64,000 nucleotides of DNA from Hoyosella sp. YIM 151337 (GTDB lineage Bacteria > Actinomycetota > Actinomycetes > Mycobacteriales > Mycobacteriaceae), in contig NZ_JAPEIQ010000021.1 of NCBI RefSeq assembly GCF_026041215.1, positions 124,001-188,000 of the forward strand, in the 5' to 3' direction. The notes below the pieces were generated by a model. That model was not told where the DNA came from. It did no database searches and saw nothing but the letters and a program-made list of their open reading frames with translations. Both the position numbers and the translations under genes were made by a program. Positions 43,998 through 52,614 of the stretch are shown here, in pieces (within the stretch, counting starts at the first letter, position 1; the number at the start of each line of letters is the position of its first letter).

Positions 43998-45914
43998 ATG
44001 GCCTCCTCCTCAGAGACCCTGTTTAACCCGAAATCCACGAACTTCACCCAGTTCGACGCAAAGACACAGGAGCTGTTCCGCGCAACAATCGAGTTCTTCG
44101 AATCCCGCGGCAAACAGTGGCTCAAGCAGCAGGATCGCGAGCGTGTCTGGTACGCCGACTTCCTCGACTTCGTCAAGAAGGAGCGGATCTTCGCCCTCTT
44201 CCTGACAACGTCGAGTGACGCCAACGGTGACCCCGATAAGCGCTGGGACACCGCCCGCAACGCGATGTACTCCCAAATCCTGGGCTTTTACGGTATGCAG
44301 TACTGGTACGTCTGGCAGGTCACAATTCTCGGGCTCGGGCCGATCTGGCAGTCCAAGAACACCACAGCACGCAGGAGAGCCGCGGAACTTCTCGAAGCCG
44401 GGGAGATCTTCGCTTTCGGCCTATCAGAGCAGGATCACGGTGCGGACGTCTATTCGACCGACATGGTCCTTCAGCCGCAGCAAAACGCGCCGGGAAGCTA
44501 CACCGCGAGTGGCGGCAAGTATTACATCGGCAACGGGAACCAGGCCGCCATGGTATCGGTATTCGGGCGGCGCTCCGACAAGCCGATCATCGACAGTTCC
44601 GACATCGAGCGCCACCGCCCCGAAGAAGATTTCGAAGGGTACGTGTTTTTCGCCGCAGACAGTCAGCATGAGAACTACAAGCTGCGCAAGAACGTGGTCG
44701 ACGCCCAAATGTACGTTGCGGCTTTTGATTTGGAGCAGTACCCCGTCGCTGCGGACGATATCCTGCACGCCGGAAAAAGCGCATTCCACGCCGCGATCAA
44801 CACCGTCAACATCGGAAAGTTCAACCTCGGGTTCGGCGCAATCGGCACGTGCGAGCACGCGATGTTCGAAGCGATGACCCACGCGGAGAACCGCGTCCTC
44901 TTCGGCCAGCGCGTCACAGAATTCCCCCAGATCCGCCGGATGACGGCAGAAGCCTACGCGCGCCTGGTCGGCATGAAACTCTACAGCGAGCGCGCAATCG
45001 ACTACATGCGCTCCGCGACCCCGAGTGACCGACGTTACCTGCTGTTCAACGCGATCGAGAAGATGAACGTCACGCGCGAAGGTGAAAAGATCGTCACGCT
45101 GCTGGCCGACACCATTGCGGCGCGGGCGTTCGAGAACGACATGTACTTCACGATGGCGCTGTTGGGCGTGAGTGGCCTGCCCCGCCTCGAAGGCACCGTC
45201 CACGTCAACATGGCACTCTCACTGAAGTTCATGCAGAACTTCATGTTCCGGCCCGCCGATGCCGGGCTCGTCGCGCTGCGCGTGCTTCCTGCTGGCAGCG
45301 CACCACGCGGCGTAGTGAGGACGCTTTCGACGAGCTTGCGCGGCACCAGCGCAGCGCTCGCGACGCTACCGAAGGTTCGTGCCGTCCTATCGACAGCCGA
45401 TCTTCCAGACGTCCCGACACGACGGGACGCCAGCAACGACGATTTCCTTTTTGAGCAGGGCGCGAGCGCTGGCCTGAGCAAAGTCCAGTTCGCCGACTGG
45501 CGGCCCGTCTTCGCGAAGTTCCGGCACATCCCGAATGTCCAGGTGTTCCTCTCGCAGGCCGAGGCGCTGCAGACACTGCTGGTGGCGGCCAGCCCAACTC
45601 CGCAGCAGCAGAAAGACGTCGACTTTCTGTTCAGCCTTGGTGAACTATTCACCCTCGTCCCGTACGCTCAGCTGATCCTGGAGCAGGCAAACATCGAGAA
45701 CACCAGCGAGGACCTGCTCGATCACCTCTTCGAAGTACTCGTCACTGACTTCTCCGGCCATGCAATCAAGCTGCACTGCAAGACCACGGCGACTCGGGCG
45801 CAGAAACGGCGCGCGCTCGATCTGGTGCGAGAGCCGGTGGCGGCCCCGGTGCGCTTCGACAACGTGGTCTCGGCTGCGCGGCGCATCGCAGGAACCTACG
45901 AGATGGGACGATGA
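43998..45914 (+). CDS. Acyl-CoA dehydrogenase/oxidase family protein (long form)
   Basis: 638 residues, far longer than the 380-400 of simple acyl-CoA dehydrogenases and similar in size to acyl-CoA oxidases. The flavin/substrate region reads FAFGLSEQDHGADVYSTDM, then GNGNQAAMVSVFGR. A C-terminal extension of about 150 helical residues ends the protein. An AAAGGA ribosome site precedes the ATG. Likely role: alpha,beta-oxidation of an unusual or very long acyl-CoA. Co-regulated, by inference, with the divergent DUF2236-tetR operon. Confidence 0.82.
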   Translation: MASSSETLFNPKSTNFTQFDAKTQELFRATIEFFESRGKQWLKQQDRERVWYADFLDFVKKERIFALFLTTSSDANGDPDKRWDTARNAMYSQILGFYGMQYWYVWQVTILGLGPIWQSKNTTARRRAAELLEAGEIFAFGLSEQDHGADVYSTDMVLQPQQNAPGSYTASGGKYYIGNGNQAAMVSVFGRRSDKPIIDSSDIERHRPEEDFEGYVFFAADSQHENYKLRKNVVDAQMYVAAFDLEQYPVAADDILHAGKSAFHAAINTVNIGKFNLGFGAIGTCEHAMFEAMTHAENRVLFGQRVTEFPQIRRMTAEAYARLVGMKLYSERAIDYMRSATPSDRRYLLFNAIEKMNVTREGEKIVTLLADTIAARAFENDMYFTMALLGVSGLPRLEGTVHVNMALSLKFMQNFMFRPADAGLVALRVLPAGSAPRGVVRTLSTSLRGTSAALATLPKVRAVLSTADLPDVPTRRDASNDDFLFEQGASAGLSKVQFADWRPVFAKFRHIPNVQVFLSQAEALQTLLVAASPTPQQQKDVDFLFSLGELFTLVPYAQLILEQANIENTSEDLLDHLFEVLVTDFSGHAIKLHCKTTATRAQKRRALDLVREPVAAPVRFDNVVSAARRIAGTYEMGR

Positions 45915-45932
45915 TCGACCGCTCAGTGACCT

Positions 45933-45951
45933 GATTACCTGCCAGGTAATC
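45933..45951. promoter_or_regulatory. Candidate XRE/MmyB operator, copy 2
   Basis: GATTACCT-GCC-AGGTAATC, a perfect 19-bp dyad containing ATTACC-N5-GGTAAT, 34 bp upstream of the membrane-protein gene. It could also act as a weak terminator for the acyl-CoA dehydrogenase gene. Confidence 0.55.
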
Positions 45952-45985
45952 GACGCCCCTACCCGCAAGGGTGGATGCTCCGAGC

Positions 45986-46378
45986 ATGAAAACTCAGACT
46001 AGAAGTACCGCACCACTCTCAATGCGCGCGACGCTGCAGCTCGACGCGGTGGTCACCGGCCTCAACGGTCTCGCCTACGTCGCCGGTGCCACCGTTCTCG
46101 ACGAACTGATCGGCCCCGCCGCACCGACCCTGGTTGCTATCGGCCTGTTCCTCACCGGTTACGCGATACTCGTGGGCTGGGCGGGCACACGCAGCCCGGT
46201 GAACCGCCGGATGGCAATCGTGATCGCGGAGGTCAACGCCGCGTGGGTTGCCGCTTCCCTCGTGGTGGCTGCAACGGGTGCGCTCTCGCTGACAACCGTG
46301 GGGCGGGTCTGGGTGGTCGTTCAGGCCCTTGTAGTAACCGGTTTCGTGATTCTGCAGGTCAAAGCAGCACGCGGGTGA
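45986..46378 (+). CDS. Small four-helix integral membrane protein
   Basis: 130 residues, four membrane helices (about residues 16-38, 44-65, 73-94 and 101-125) with very short loops. The family is not recognised with certainty; similar small proteins are common in actinobacteria. ATG at 45986, preceded by an operator-like dyad shared with the XRE-type gene, which suggests specific regulation. Confidence 0.72.
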   Translation: MKTQTRSTAPLSMRATLQLDAVVTGLNGLAYVAGATVLDELIGPAAPTLVAIGLFLTGYAILVGWAGTRSPVNRRMAIVIAEVNAAWVAASLVVAATGALSLTTVGRVWVVVQALVVTGFVILQVKAARG

Positions 46379-46436
46379 ACGGCGCTTCCTGACGAAAACT
46401 CAGGCAACCGCGCGTAATGACCGACAGAATGACAGC

Positions 46437-48128
46437 GTGCCTCCTGTTCCCCCCGGTAAACCTGAGCTCACGCTCGGTCCGCTGCTCCGATACGTTGACT
46501 CGCATTCAGCGACAGTATGGGTCCAGACGGATCGAGCGTGTCGGGTGACAGTTCGGTGTGACGCGATAGTCGCGGAAGAGTCCACCTGGGCTGTCCACGG
46601 CAGACACTTCGCGCTGCTCGTGCTCACCGGACTCGCCTCAGACAGTGAACTCCCCTACACGGTCGAGTTGAATGCCGAGCAGGCATGGCCGCCAGGGACG
46701 GAAGCAGGCCATGCGGTGTGGCCGCGTAACGTGATTCGGACGCAGCCCAGCAAAGAGCTCCCGACTCGCCGCACGCGAATCGCATTCGGCTCCTGCTACC
46801 GTGCTGGCGACCTTTCTCCTGGGGTATCTAGAGAACTGGGCGCGGACTCACTCGTCGCTCTCTCGCGTTTCATGACGAGCATCGATCGTTCAGAGTGGCC
46901 GGACGTCCTCTGCCTCCTCGGTGACCAGGTGTACGCCGACAACGGCCCAGAGTCGCTGGCCGCGCATCTCTCACGCGAAGACGACGGGCAGCTGCACGCG
47001 GTGGATTTCGGTCAATACGCTGTCCTCTACGAAGCAGCGTGGGCACAGCCGGATGTGCGGTGGCTGCTCTCAACCGTCCCCACCTGCATGATCCTCGATG
47101 ACCACGACCTGCGTGATGATTGGAACACCTCGCTCGCGTGGCGCCGCGAGGCGGCTGGCAACCCCAACTGGAAGCGCATCGTCGAAGGCGCGCTCTCCTC
47201 GTACTTCGTCTACCAGCACCTCGGCAACTTATCGCCAGCGCAGCTTGCTGAGGACGCGGTCTTCGACGTGTTGCGCAATGCTCATGACGACACAGGGCGG
47301 GAGGATTATCTGAGAGAGTTTGCGCTGGACGCCGACCAGCAGCCAGAGCAGGCACGATGGAGTTTTGTGCGAGATTTCGGTCGAGCACGCCTCGTGATGG
47401 TCGATACCAGGTGTTCAAGAGTTCTCGCTGAAACCGGCCGTCGGCTTCTCGATAATCACGAGTGGCGGTGGGTGCGTGAGCAGGTACTTGAATCAGACGC
47501 TCCGCACATTCTGATCGGCACGTCCCTTCCGGTACTCATGCTTCCCGGTATCCACCAGCTCGAAGGCTGGAATGAGGCGGTATGCGCGGGCAGCTGGGGA
47601 CGACGATGGGCACATGCCGGTGAGCGAATACGTCGCGCCCTCGACCTAGAGCACTGGGGTGCGTTCCGTGCGTCGTTTCTCGACATGGTGACGCTCATCC
47701 GCGACGTCGCCGCCAAACCGAAGCCGCCCCACACGGTCACCTGGCTCTCGGGAGATGTCCACAGTTCCTACATCGCCTCCGGGACCCTCGACGAACTGGC
47801 GCACTCGCGCATGGCGATTACCCAGCTGACGATGTCGCCGTTTCGGAATCCCCTGCCGAAGGCCGTGCGCCAAGCGAAGAAATTGCTAGGCGCACGAACC
47901 GTCGCATCAGCATTCAGGTGGCTCGCGCACCGCGCGAAGGTCGACGACACGGGTCTCGATTGGACCATCCCGCACGGTCCGTGGTTCCGCAATGGGGTGA
48001 TGACACTTGATCTCACGGACTCGTCCGCGGTGGCACACGTTGACCATGCGATCATCGCCGATGACGGCTGCCACCGGTTGCACCGCACAGCAACCGTCAC
48101 GCTAGGGCACGATCACTGCACCGGTTAG
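46437..48128 (+). CDS. PhoD-like phosphatase/phosphodiesterase
   Basis: 563 residues. An N-terminal beta domain (LGPLLRYVDSHSATVWVQTD) precedes the metallophosphatase domain with FGSCYRAGD, LLGDQVYADN, LDDHDLRDDW and LSGDVHSSY as metal-ligand motifs. There is no signal peptide, so unlike secreted PhoD it is probably cytoplasmic. The start is GTG at 46437. Phosphodiester or phosphomonoester substrate unknown. Convergent with the MerR gene, 3 bp apart. Confidence 0.85.
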   Translation: MPPVPPGKPELTLGPLLRYVDSHSATVWVQTDRACRVTVRCDAIVAEESTWAVHGRHFALLVLTGLASDSELPYTVELNAEQAWPPGTEAGHAVWPRNVIRTQPSKELPTRRTRIAFGSCYRAGDLSPGVSRELGADSLVALSRFMTSIDRSEWPDVLCLLGDQVYADNGPESLAAHLSREDDGQLHAVDFGQYAVLYEAAWAQPDVRWLLSTVPTCMILDDHDLRDDWNTSLAWRREAAGNPNWKRIVEGALSSYFVYQHLGNLSPAQLAEDAVFDVLRNAHDDTGREDYLREFALDADQQPEQARWSFVRDFGRARLVMVDTRCSRVLAETGRRLLDNHEWRWVREQVLESDAPHILIGTSLPVLMLPGIHQLEGWNEAVCAGSWGRRWAHAGERIRRALDLEHWGAFRASFLDMVTLIRDVAAKPKPPHTVTWLSGDVHSSYIASGTLDELAHSRMAITQLTMSPFRNPLPKAVRQAKKLLGARTVASAFRWLAHRAKVDDTGLDWTIPHGPWFRNGVMTLDLTDSSAVAHVDHAIIADDGCHRLHRTATVTLGHDHCTG

Positions 48129-48131
48129 CCG

Positions 48132-48884
48132 TCAGAGATTCCGCTCAGCCCAGGTCACAAGCGCATCGCGGACGAAGACCGCACCACCGTCACCCGCGGA
48201 TGCCTCATAGTTCGCGGCGAAGCGCGGATCGTCAACATACATCTGCGCAAGTCCCGTCAGATGTTCTTTGACGGGCGCTTTGCCCTGGTATGCAGCCGTG
48301 AGCCACTTGTAATGACGTTCGGCGACTCGTTGCGCCTCGTCGCCGTCCGGGCTGTACCCGGCCGCATAGGCGCGCTGCCACTCGTCGTTGAGCGACTTCA
48401 CCTCGGTCATGAAAGCGGCCTTGTCATCGGAGCTAAGCCCGCGCCACCAGCGGTCACCGTCGGCATAGGCTTGTTTGCCCCACCGCTGCTCCACTTCCTC
48501 CTTGTATTGCGTGTGATCGAATCCGTCCAGCATGTGCTCGGCCATCGGTGTTTCCCCTCGTTCCTTCGTTTCAATGGTGTGCTGCACCGCACGGATCTGC
48601 CGGCCAAGACGTTCCTTTTCCGACTCAAGCCAGACGAGGTGGCCACGCAAAGCTGTGACGTCGTCCTTCTCCCCGTCGAGCACATCGCCGATAGTCGGCA
48701 GCGTGAGCCCAAGATCGCGAAGCATAAGGATGCGCTGGAGCCGGGTGAGCGAGTCCGCGTCGTAGTAACGCAGCCCGCCCGCCCCCGTGCGGGTTGGTGC
48801 GAGAAGCCCAATGTGGTCATAGTGACGCAGCGTTCGCGTCGTTACTCCCGCAAGCCGGGCTACCTCTTGGATTGGCCAGTCCAT
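48132..48884 (-). CDS. MerR family regulator with TipAS-type domain
   Basis: 250 residues: a MerR winged helix (VARLAGVTTRTLRHYDHIGLLAPTRTGAGGLRYYD), a coiled-coil dimer helix, then a TipAS antibiotic-recognition domain from about residue 116 (HMLDGFDHTQYKEEVEQRWG). TipA proteins bind thiopeptide-like compounds and activate resistance genes. An in-frame internal ATG at about residue 113 could give a short TipAS form, as in Streptomyces. An inverted repeat lies 17 bp upstream of the start. Confidence 0.88.
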   Translation of the reverse strand: MDWPIQEVARLAGVTTRTLRHYDHIGLLAPTRTGAGGLRYYDADSLTRLQRILMLRDLGLTLPTIGDVLDGEKDDVTALRGHLVWLESEKERLGRQIRAVQHTIETKERGETPMAEHMLDGFDHTQYKEEVEQRWGKQAYADGDRWWRGLSSDDKAAFMTEVKSLNDEWQRAYAAGYSPDGDEAQRVAERHYKWLTAAYQGKAPVKEHLTGLAQMYVDDPRFAANYEASAGDGGAVFVRDALVTWAERNL

Positions 48885-49274
48885 GCGAGAACCGTACGCA
48901 TTGACGTTGCGTCAACCGCAAGTGGTAAACGAGAGGCGCCACAAGTGCGCACAGAAATGCGCCATGGCAGCGGGAAATCTGCGCTTATTTGCGCAGATGT
49001 GGAGAGAGCTGATACAGACTCCTGCTTGTCGGCTGGCTAACCGCGGGACCGTATCCCGTGTACCTCATCACAAAACTCGCGCTCGGGGCCAGTCGCTGAT
49101 CAGCGAGCCGGCTCACAGCTTCTATGCGCACCATGGTTTGATTCCGGTGCGAAACCACCCGATCGCACAGCTGGCGCGCATGTCTACCTCAGCCAGGGTG
49201 CCAGCGCACCTCGCATACCACGCGGGCACCCCGGTCAGGATGACGTCCTAATCGATCCATAACCGCAGCAGCCG
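48885..49274. other. 390-bp gap without a convincing gene
   Basis: Between the MerR gene start and the response-regulator stop. An open frame of 122 codons runs through it on the plus strand but its composition and lack of any recognisable motif argue against a gene. It holds the MerR dyad at its left end and a hairpin at 48977-48998 (ATCTGCGC-TTATTT-GCGCAGAT). Nothing else is seen. Confidence 0.5.
48901..48915. promoter_or_regulatory. Candidate MerR operator
   Basis: TTGACG-TTG-CGTCAA, a perfect 6-3-6 dyad 17 bp upstream of the merR-type start. On the minus strand the distal half-site also reads as a -35 box (TTGACG), which fits autoregulation by a MerR protein. Confidence 0.5.
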
Positions 49275-49934
49275 TCACTGTCCGGGCGCGCCCACTGCAA
49301 TGAGTCCTGACTCATACGCATAGATCACCGCCTGTGTGCGATCACGCGCGCCGAGTTTCGCGAGTATCGATCCCACATGCGTCTTCACGGTCTCAGTCGA
49401 GAGAAAGAGTTCCGCGCCGATTTCCGCGTTGGTCAGGCCGCGAGCGAGCGCCTTGAGCACTTCCGTTTCGCGAGCCGTCAGTTTTGCGTGCTGCGACGTA
49501 GATCCGCGGGGTGGTGACTGCTGGCGAACGAGTCGCCGCAATGCTTCGGGGAAGAGAAGCGCATCGGTCGTCGCGAGCATCCGGATCGCAGTGAGCAGGA
49601 GCTCCGGCTCGGCCCGTTTCAGCAGGAACCCAGCTGCACCGGCATGCAGCGCCTCATAGACGTACGAGTCGTTCTCGAACGTCGTAAGCACAAGGACCCT
49701 AGGCGTGCCAGTTTGCCCGCGGCCCGAGATTCGCCGTGTCGCTTCGATCCCGTCGATGTTGGGCATCCGGACGTCCATCAGCACAACATCTGGTGACGTA
49801 TCCCGGACGAGGGCTGGCACGTCGACGCCGTCACCCGCCTCGCCGGCCACGTGAAGCCCTGGCTCGGTGCCGATGATTGCCGCAAGTGCGGTACGCACCA
49901 ATGGGTCATCGTCGACGATCGCAACTCTGATCAT
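49275..49934 (-). CDS. NarL/LuxR-type response regulator
   Basis: 219 residues. Receiver domain: acidic pocket in VDDDPLVRTAL, phospho-Asp in VVLMDVRMPNIDG, conserved Thr in LTTFE and Lys in LLKRAEP. C-terminal LuxR helix-turn-helix LTARETEVLKALARGLTNAEIGAELFLSTETVKTHV. ATG at 49934 overlaps the kinase stop by 4 bp; the pair is a standard two-component system. Confidence 0.92.
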   Translation of the reverse strand: MIRVAIVDDDPLVRTALAAIIGTEPGLHVAGEAGDGVDVPALVRDTSPDVVLMDVRMPNIDGIEATRRISGRGQTGTPRVLVLTTFENDSYVYEALHAGAAGFLLKRAEPELLLTAIRMLATTDALLFPEALRRLVRQQSPPRGSTSQHAKLTARETEVLKALARGLTNAEIGAELFLSTETVKTHVGSILAKLGARDRTQAVIYAYESGLIAVGAPGQ

Positions 49935-51151
49935 GCTGGCCTCCGTGCCACAGGCAGCAGTGCGCGCAGCACCCATTCGCCGGAGTGTTCGCCAGCGTCC
50001 AGCTCGCCACCCAAAAGCAGGAGCCGCTCTCGAATACCGTTGAGCCCGTGCCCGTCACGCGCCACCGGATCGCGTGCACGAATTGTGTTTCGCACGGTGA
50101 CGGTGAGCTCTTCCGGCGTCGCCACGAGCCTAACCCGGACTGTACCCGCGCCGTAACGGGCAGCGTTTGTCACGCCCTCCTGCACAATCCGATACGCCTC
50201 GGCCGAGACGCGCGGCGGCAGGGATCTGGCGTCTCCTTCTTCAGTCACTTCGACGGGGACAGGCGCGTTGCCAGCCAGACTGTGCACATCGGCAAGGGTA
50301 CGTGTCTGCCCTGCGTCCGCGGGTGCGTCACGGAGCAGACCGAGCATGCGATCGAGCTCGCCGAGCGCTGCGCGCCCTGTGTACTCGATCGCGGCCAGGG
50401 AGTCGCGCACCGCCGCGTCCGCTCCACCCCGCGTATCGGCGATTCGCCCGGCCGCCGTGGCTTGCATCAACATGGCAGTCAGCGCGTGGCCGACAGAATC
50501 ATGGAGCTCGCGCGCTAACTCATTCCGTGCCGCGAGCTCAAGCTCCCGTGACTGCGCAAGCGCCAGCCGATCAGCAGGTGTCGGCCCCAAGAAGGCCGGC
50601 GCGGCGCGCCGCAATACTGCCCCAGTTCCCACCAAGAACGCGATTGTCGCCGCCCCGACAAACACCCCGACTGGCACTGCCCACGCTGCGGACCAGCCGC
50701 CGCCCGCCTCGATGACCGCATCTTGTGCGGTGCCGTAACGCAGGCGGGCGCCGTCAAGGAACGGGAACGCGAAGAGACCCGCCGCCATCGGCACACCGGT
50801 GATCAGCACAAGCGCCGCCATACTGCCGGCCACCGTGTTCAGCACAAACCAGCCGAGTCCCCGCAGCCTCGAATCCCACGAACGAGGATGGCGAACGTCC
50901 GGCACCTCCGCCCCGAGCAAGAGCCGTGCGGCTGCCACTTCGAGCTGACGCACGGGTGGTGCTGTCAGCACCGCGACCGCCAGACCAGCGGTGACGACCG
51001 CCAGCAGAATGAGAAGCACGGCGTTGGTGCTGTCGGCCATCCGCATCGACGAAGCGAAGGCCCACCCCAGCGCAATAAAGGGCAAGGCCAGCGCAGCACC
51101 CAGGAACACGTGGATGGTGCTGGTGACGGTGCGGCCGCGCATACAGCTCAT
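49931..51151 (-). CDS. Two-component sensor histidine kinase (HisKA_3, NarL partner)
   Basis: 406 residues with about four N-terminal membrane segments, a HisKA_3 dimerisation helix holding the phospho-His in ARELHDSVGHALTAML, and an HATPase domain with VTNAARYG and G-H-G-L-N-G-I-R-E-R. Little sequence lies outside the membrane, so it may sense a membrane-related signal. ATG at 51151 or 51142; neither has a strong ribosome site. Divergent from the membrane-protein gene at 51252, a plausible target. Confidence 0.88.
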   Translation of the reverse strand: MSCMRGRTVTSTIHVFLGAALALPFIALGWAFASSMRMADSTNAVLLILLAVVTAGLAVAVLTAPPVRQLEVAAARLLLGAEVPDVRHPRSWDSRLRGLGWFVLNTVAGSMAALVLITGVPMAAGLFAFPFLDGARLRYGTAQDAVIEAGGGWSAAWAVPVGVFVGAATIAFLVGTGAVLRRAAPAFLGPTPADRLALAQSRELELAARNELARELHDSVGHALTAMLMQATAAGRIADTRGGADAAVRDSLAAIEYTGRAALGELDRMLGLLRDAPADAGQTRTLADVHSLAGNAPVPVEVTEEGDARSLPPRVSAEAYRIVQEGVTNAARYGAGTVRVRLVATPEELTVTVRNTIRARDPVARDGHGLNGIRERLLLLGGELDAGEHSGEWVLRALLPVARRPA

Positions 51152-51251
51152 CTTGTCAGGGTGGCGCAGCCGCCGAAATCCCCCGTGCGAGGGAGGTGAA
51201 CAATACGAGCGAGGGATCCCTGGCGGGCGTGACGCGACCAACGTTGATGAC

Positions 51252-52211
51252 ATGTCTGACTACACGAATCCGTCCCGTCTACGCTGGGCGCTGTCCCTCA
51301 CAGCTCTCGCGGCAACTGTCCCTTATCTTGCGCTGAAAGGCCACTGGATCTTCGGAGGAAGAACCGGTCTGACCGACCCTGACTTCGGCACCAGCCCGGT
51401 GATGGCCGGTTTCAACGCGGCCACCGCAGCTATGGAAGCTGCGGCGATCGTGCTGGCCCTGGCGTTTGTCATGCCGTGGGGGCGGCGCGTGCCTGCGCTC
51501 GTGATCGTGGCACCGATGTGGGTTGCGACCGGCCTTCTTGGACAGATTCTGCTCACACTCCCGATCCAGCTGGCACTAATGACCCTCGCCGGGTCACCGC
51601 TGTCCGACCCCGGCCCGGGCCCAATCGAGGCGTGGGTGTTCACGATGGTCTACGGAGGTTTTGCGGTGCTCGGGGTGTGCCTGATCTCCGGGTTCATCAT
51701 GTACGCGCGGAGCCGCTGGTCCGATGCACAGCGGTGGCAGGCGCAGCTCAGCACTGTCGGCCGTCCGCACTTCGCAGCCGCGGCGGCGTTGCTTCTGTTA
51801 GCCGCCCTCATCGTCGCCGCGAGCACGGACCTGCTTAACGCAACTGCTGCGGCTGCTGCCCTACCCGCCGGGGAGATCACGATTTACGGGATCGGTGTGT
51901 GCTCAGTCTTGATGATCGCCACCGGGAAGCCGCGCAGCGTGCGTCGCTGGATGCCCATCTTCGGTGCGTTCCTCGCGTCCGGTGCGCTAACCGCCTGGGG
52001 CAGCTACCTGCTCATAGTGATGCTGATCCCGAATGACCTGATGGCCGAGGCTGACGTGACAACTGCAGCGCTCGCTATCGCCGCGGCCAAGGTCCTCAGC
52101 GGTGTCGTGTGTGCGATTGTGTTGTGGAGATTCACCGGCGCGGCCACACGTGCCGTAGCTCATACTGGCTGGAGCGCGCAATCACGTACCGCCGCTGCGA
52201 CTAACAGTTGA
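51252..52211 (+). CDS. Multi-pass membrane protein, possibly target of the adjacent two-component system
   Basis: 319 residues with about eight membrane helices (from SLTALAATVPYLALKGHWIF to VLSGVVCAIVLWRF). No enzymatic motif is recognised. The ATG at 51252 lies 100 bp from the divergent kinase start, so a shared promoter region and control by that system are plausible. Its stop codon lies 23 bp before the start of the small HPD-motif protein. Confidence 0.7.
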   Translation: MSDYTNPSRLRWALSLTALAATVPYLALKGHWIFGGRTGLTDPDFGTSPVMAGFNAATAAMEAAAIVLALAFVMPWGRRVPALVIVAPMWVATGLLGQILLTLPIQLALMTLAGSPLSDPGPGPIEAWVFTMVYGGFAVLGVCLISGFIMYARSRWSDAQRWQAQLSTVGRPHFAAAAALLLLAALIVAASTDLLNATAAAAALPAGEITIYGIGVCSVLMIATGKPRSVRRWMPIFGAFLASGALTAWGSYLLIVMLIPNDLMAEADVTTAALAIAAAKVLSGVVCAIVLWRFTGAATRAVAHTGWSAQSRTAAATNS

Positions 52212-52234
52212 GCTACAGGTGTGAGGAGTTCCAG

Positions 52235-52501
52235 TTGGCGCGATCCGCTCAGCGCAGTGATGCACAGTACAAGGCAGCGCGACGAGCGGTCGCCCGGAAG
52301 CACCACCCCGACCTGGGCGGGGATCCAGAGGCTTATTTGCAGGCCCTGGAGGAGCTTGCGCAGCAGTACCAACTGCGCGCTGGGAGCCACTCCACCAGCG
52401 AAAGTGCTGTGGTGGCCCGGATTGGAGTGTGGCGACAGGGGGCGCGAGCCCTGAAGCGCGCGATACGCAGACGGGCGCGCAGGCGATGGATCGAGATCTA
52501 A
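52235..52501 (+). CDS. Small protein with J-domain-like HPD motif
   Basis: 88 residues. Q-Y-K-A-A-R-R-A-V-A-R-K-H-H-P-D-L-G-G-D matches helix II, the HPD loop (His24-Pro25-Asp26) and the start of helix III of J-domains, but helix I is missing or very short. The C-terminal third is strongly basic (about residues 63-88, including RRRARRRW). A TTG at 52235 has a perfect GAGGAG ribosome site 6 bases upstream; an earlier TTG at 52208 would overlap the preceding stop. It may act as a miniature DnaK co-chaperone or bind nucleic acid. Function not established. Confidence 0.6.
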   Translation: MARSAQRSDAQYKAARRAVARKHHPDLGGDPEAYLQALEELAQQYQLRAGSHSTSESAVVARIGVWRQGARALKRAIRRRARRRWIEI

Positions 52502-52522
52502 AAGAACTGTGATCTGGTTTCA

Positions 52523-52562
52523 GGCCCCGCCGGAGCGGGTATGCGAAATTACGCGCGGGGCC
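52523..52562. terminator. Weak terminator-like inverted repeat
   Basis: GGCCCCGC (52523-52530) and GCGGGGCC (52555-52562) pair across a 24-base loop between two convergent genes. No T run follows. Confidence 0.3.
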
Positions 52563-52614
52563 GATGGCTATCGTGCAGGCTCCGCTGGTTAAGCAGGAGC
52601 CAGCGGAGCTCAAC

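Noticed and set aside
48883-49251. Plus-strand open frame of 122 codons
   Set aside because: No recognised motif, overlaps the MerR promoter dyad, no ribosome site, composition unlike neighbouring genes.
50167-50738. Plus-strand open frames of more than 150 codons opposite the histidine kinase
   Set aside because: Arg/Pro/Ala- and Ser-rich shadow products in a high-GC gene; the minus-strand kinase is certain.
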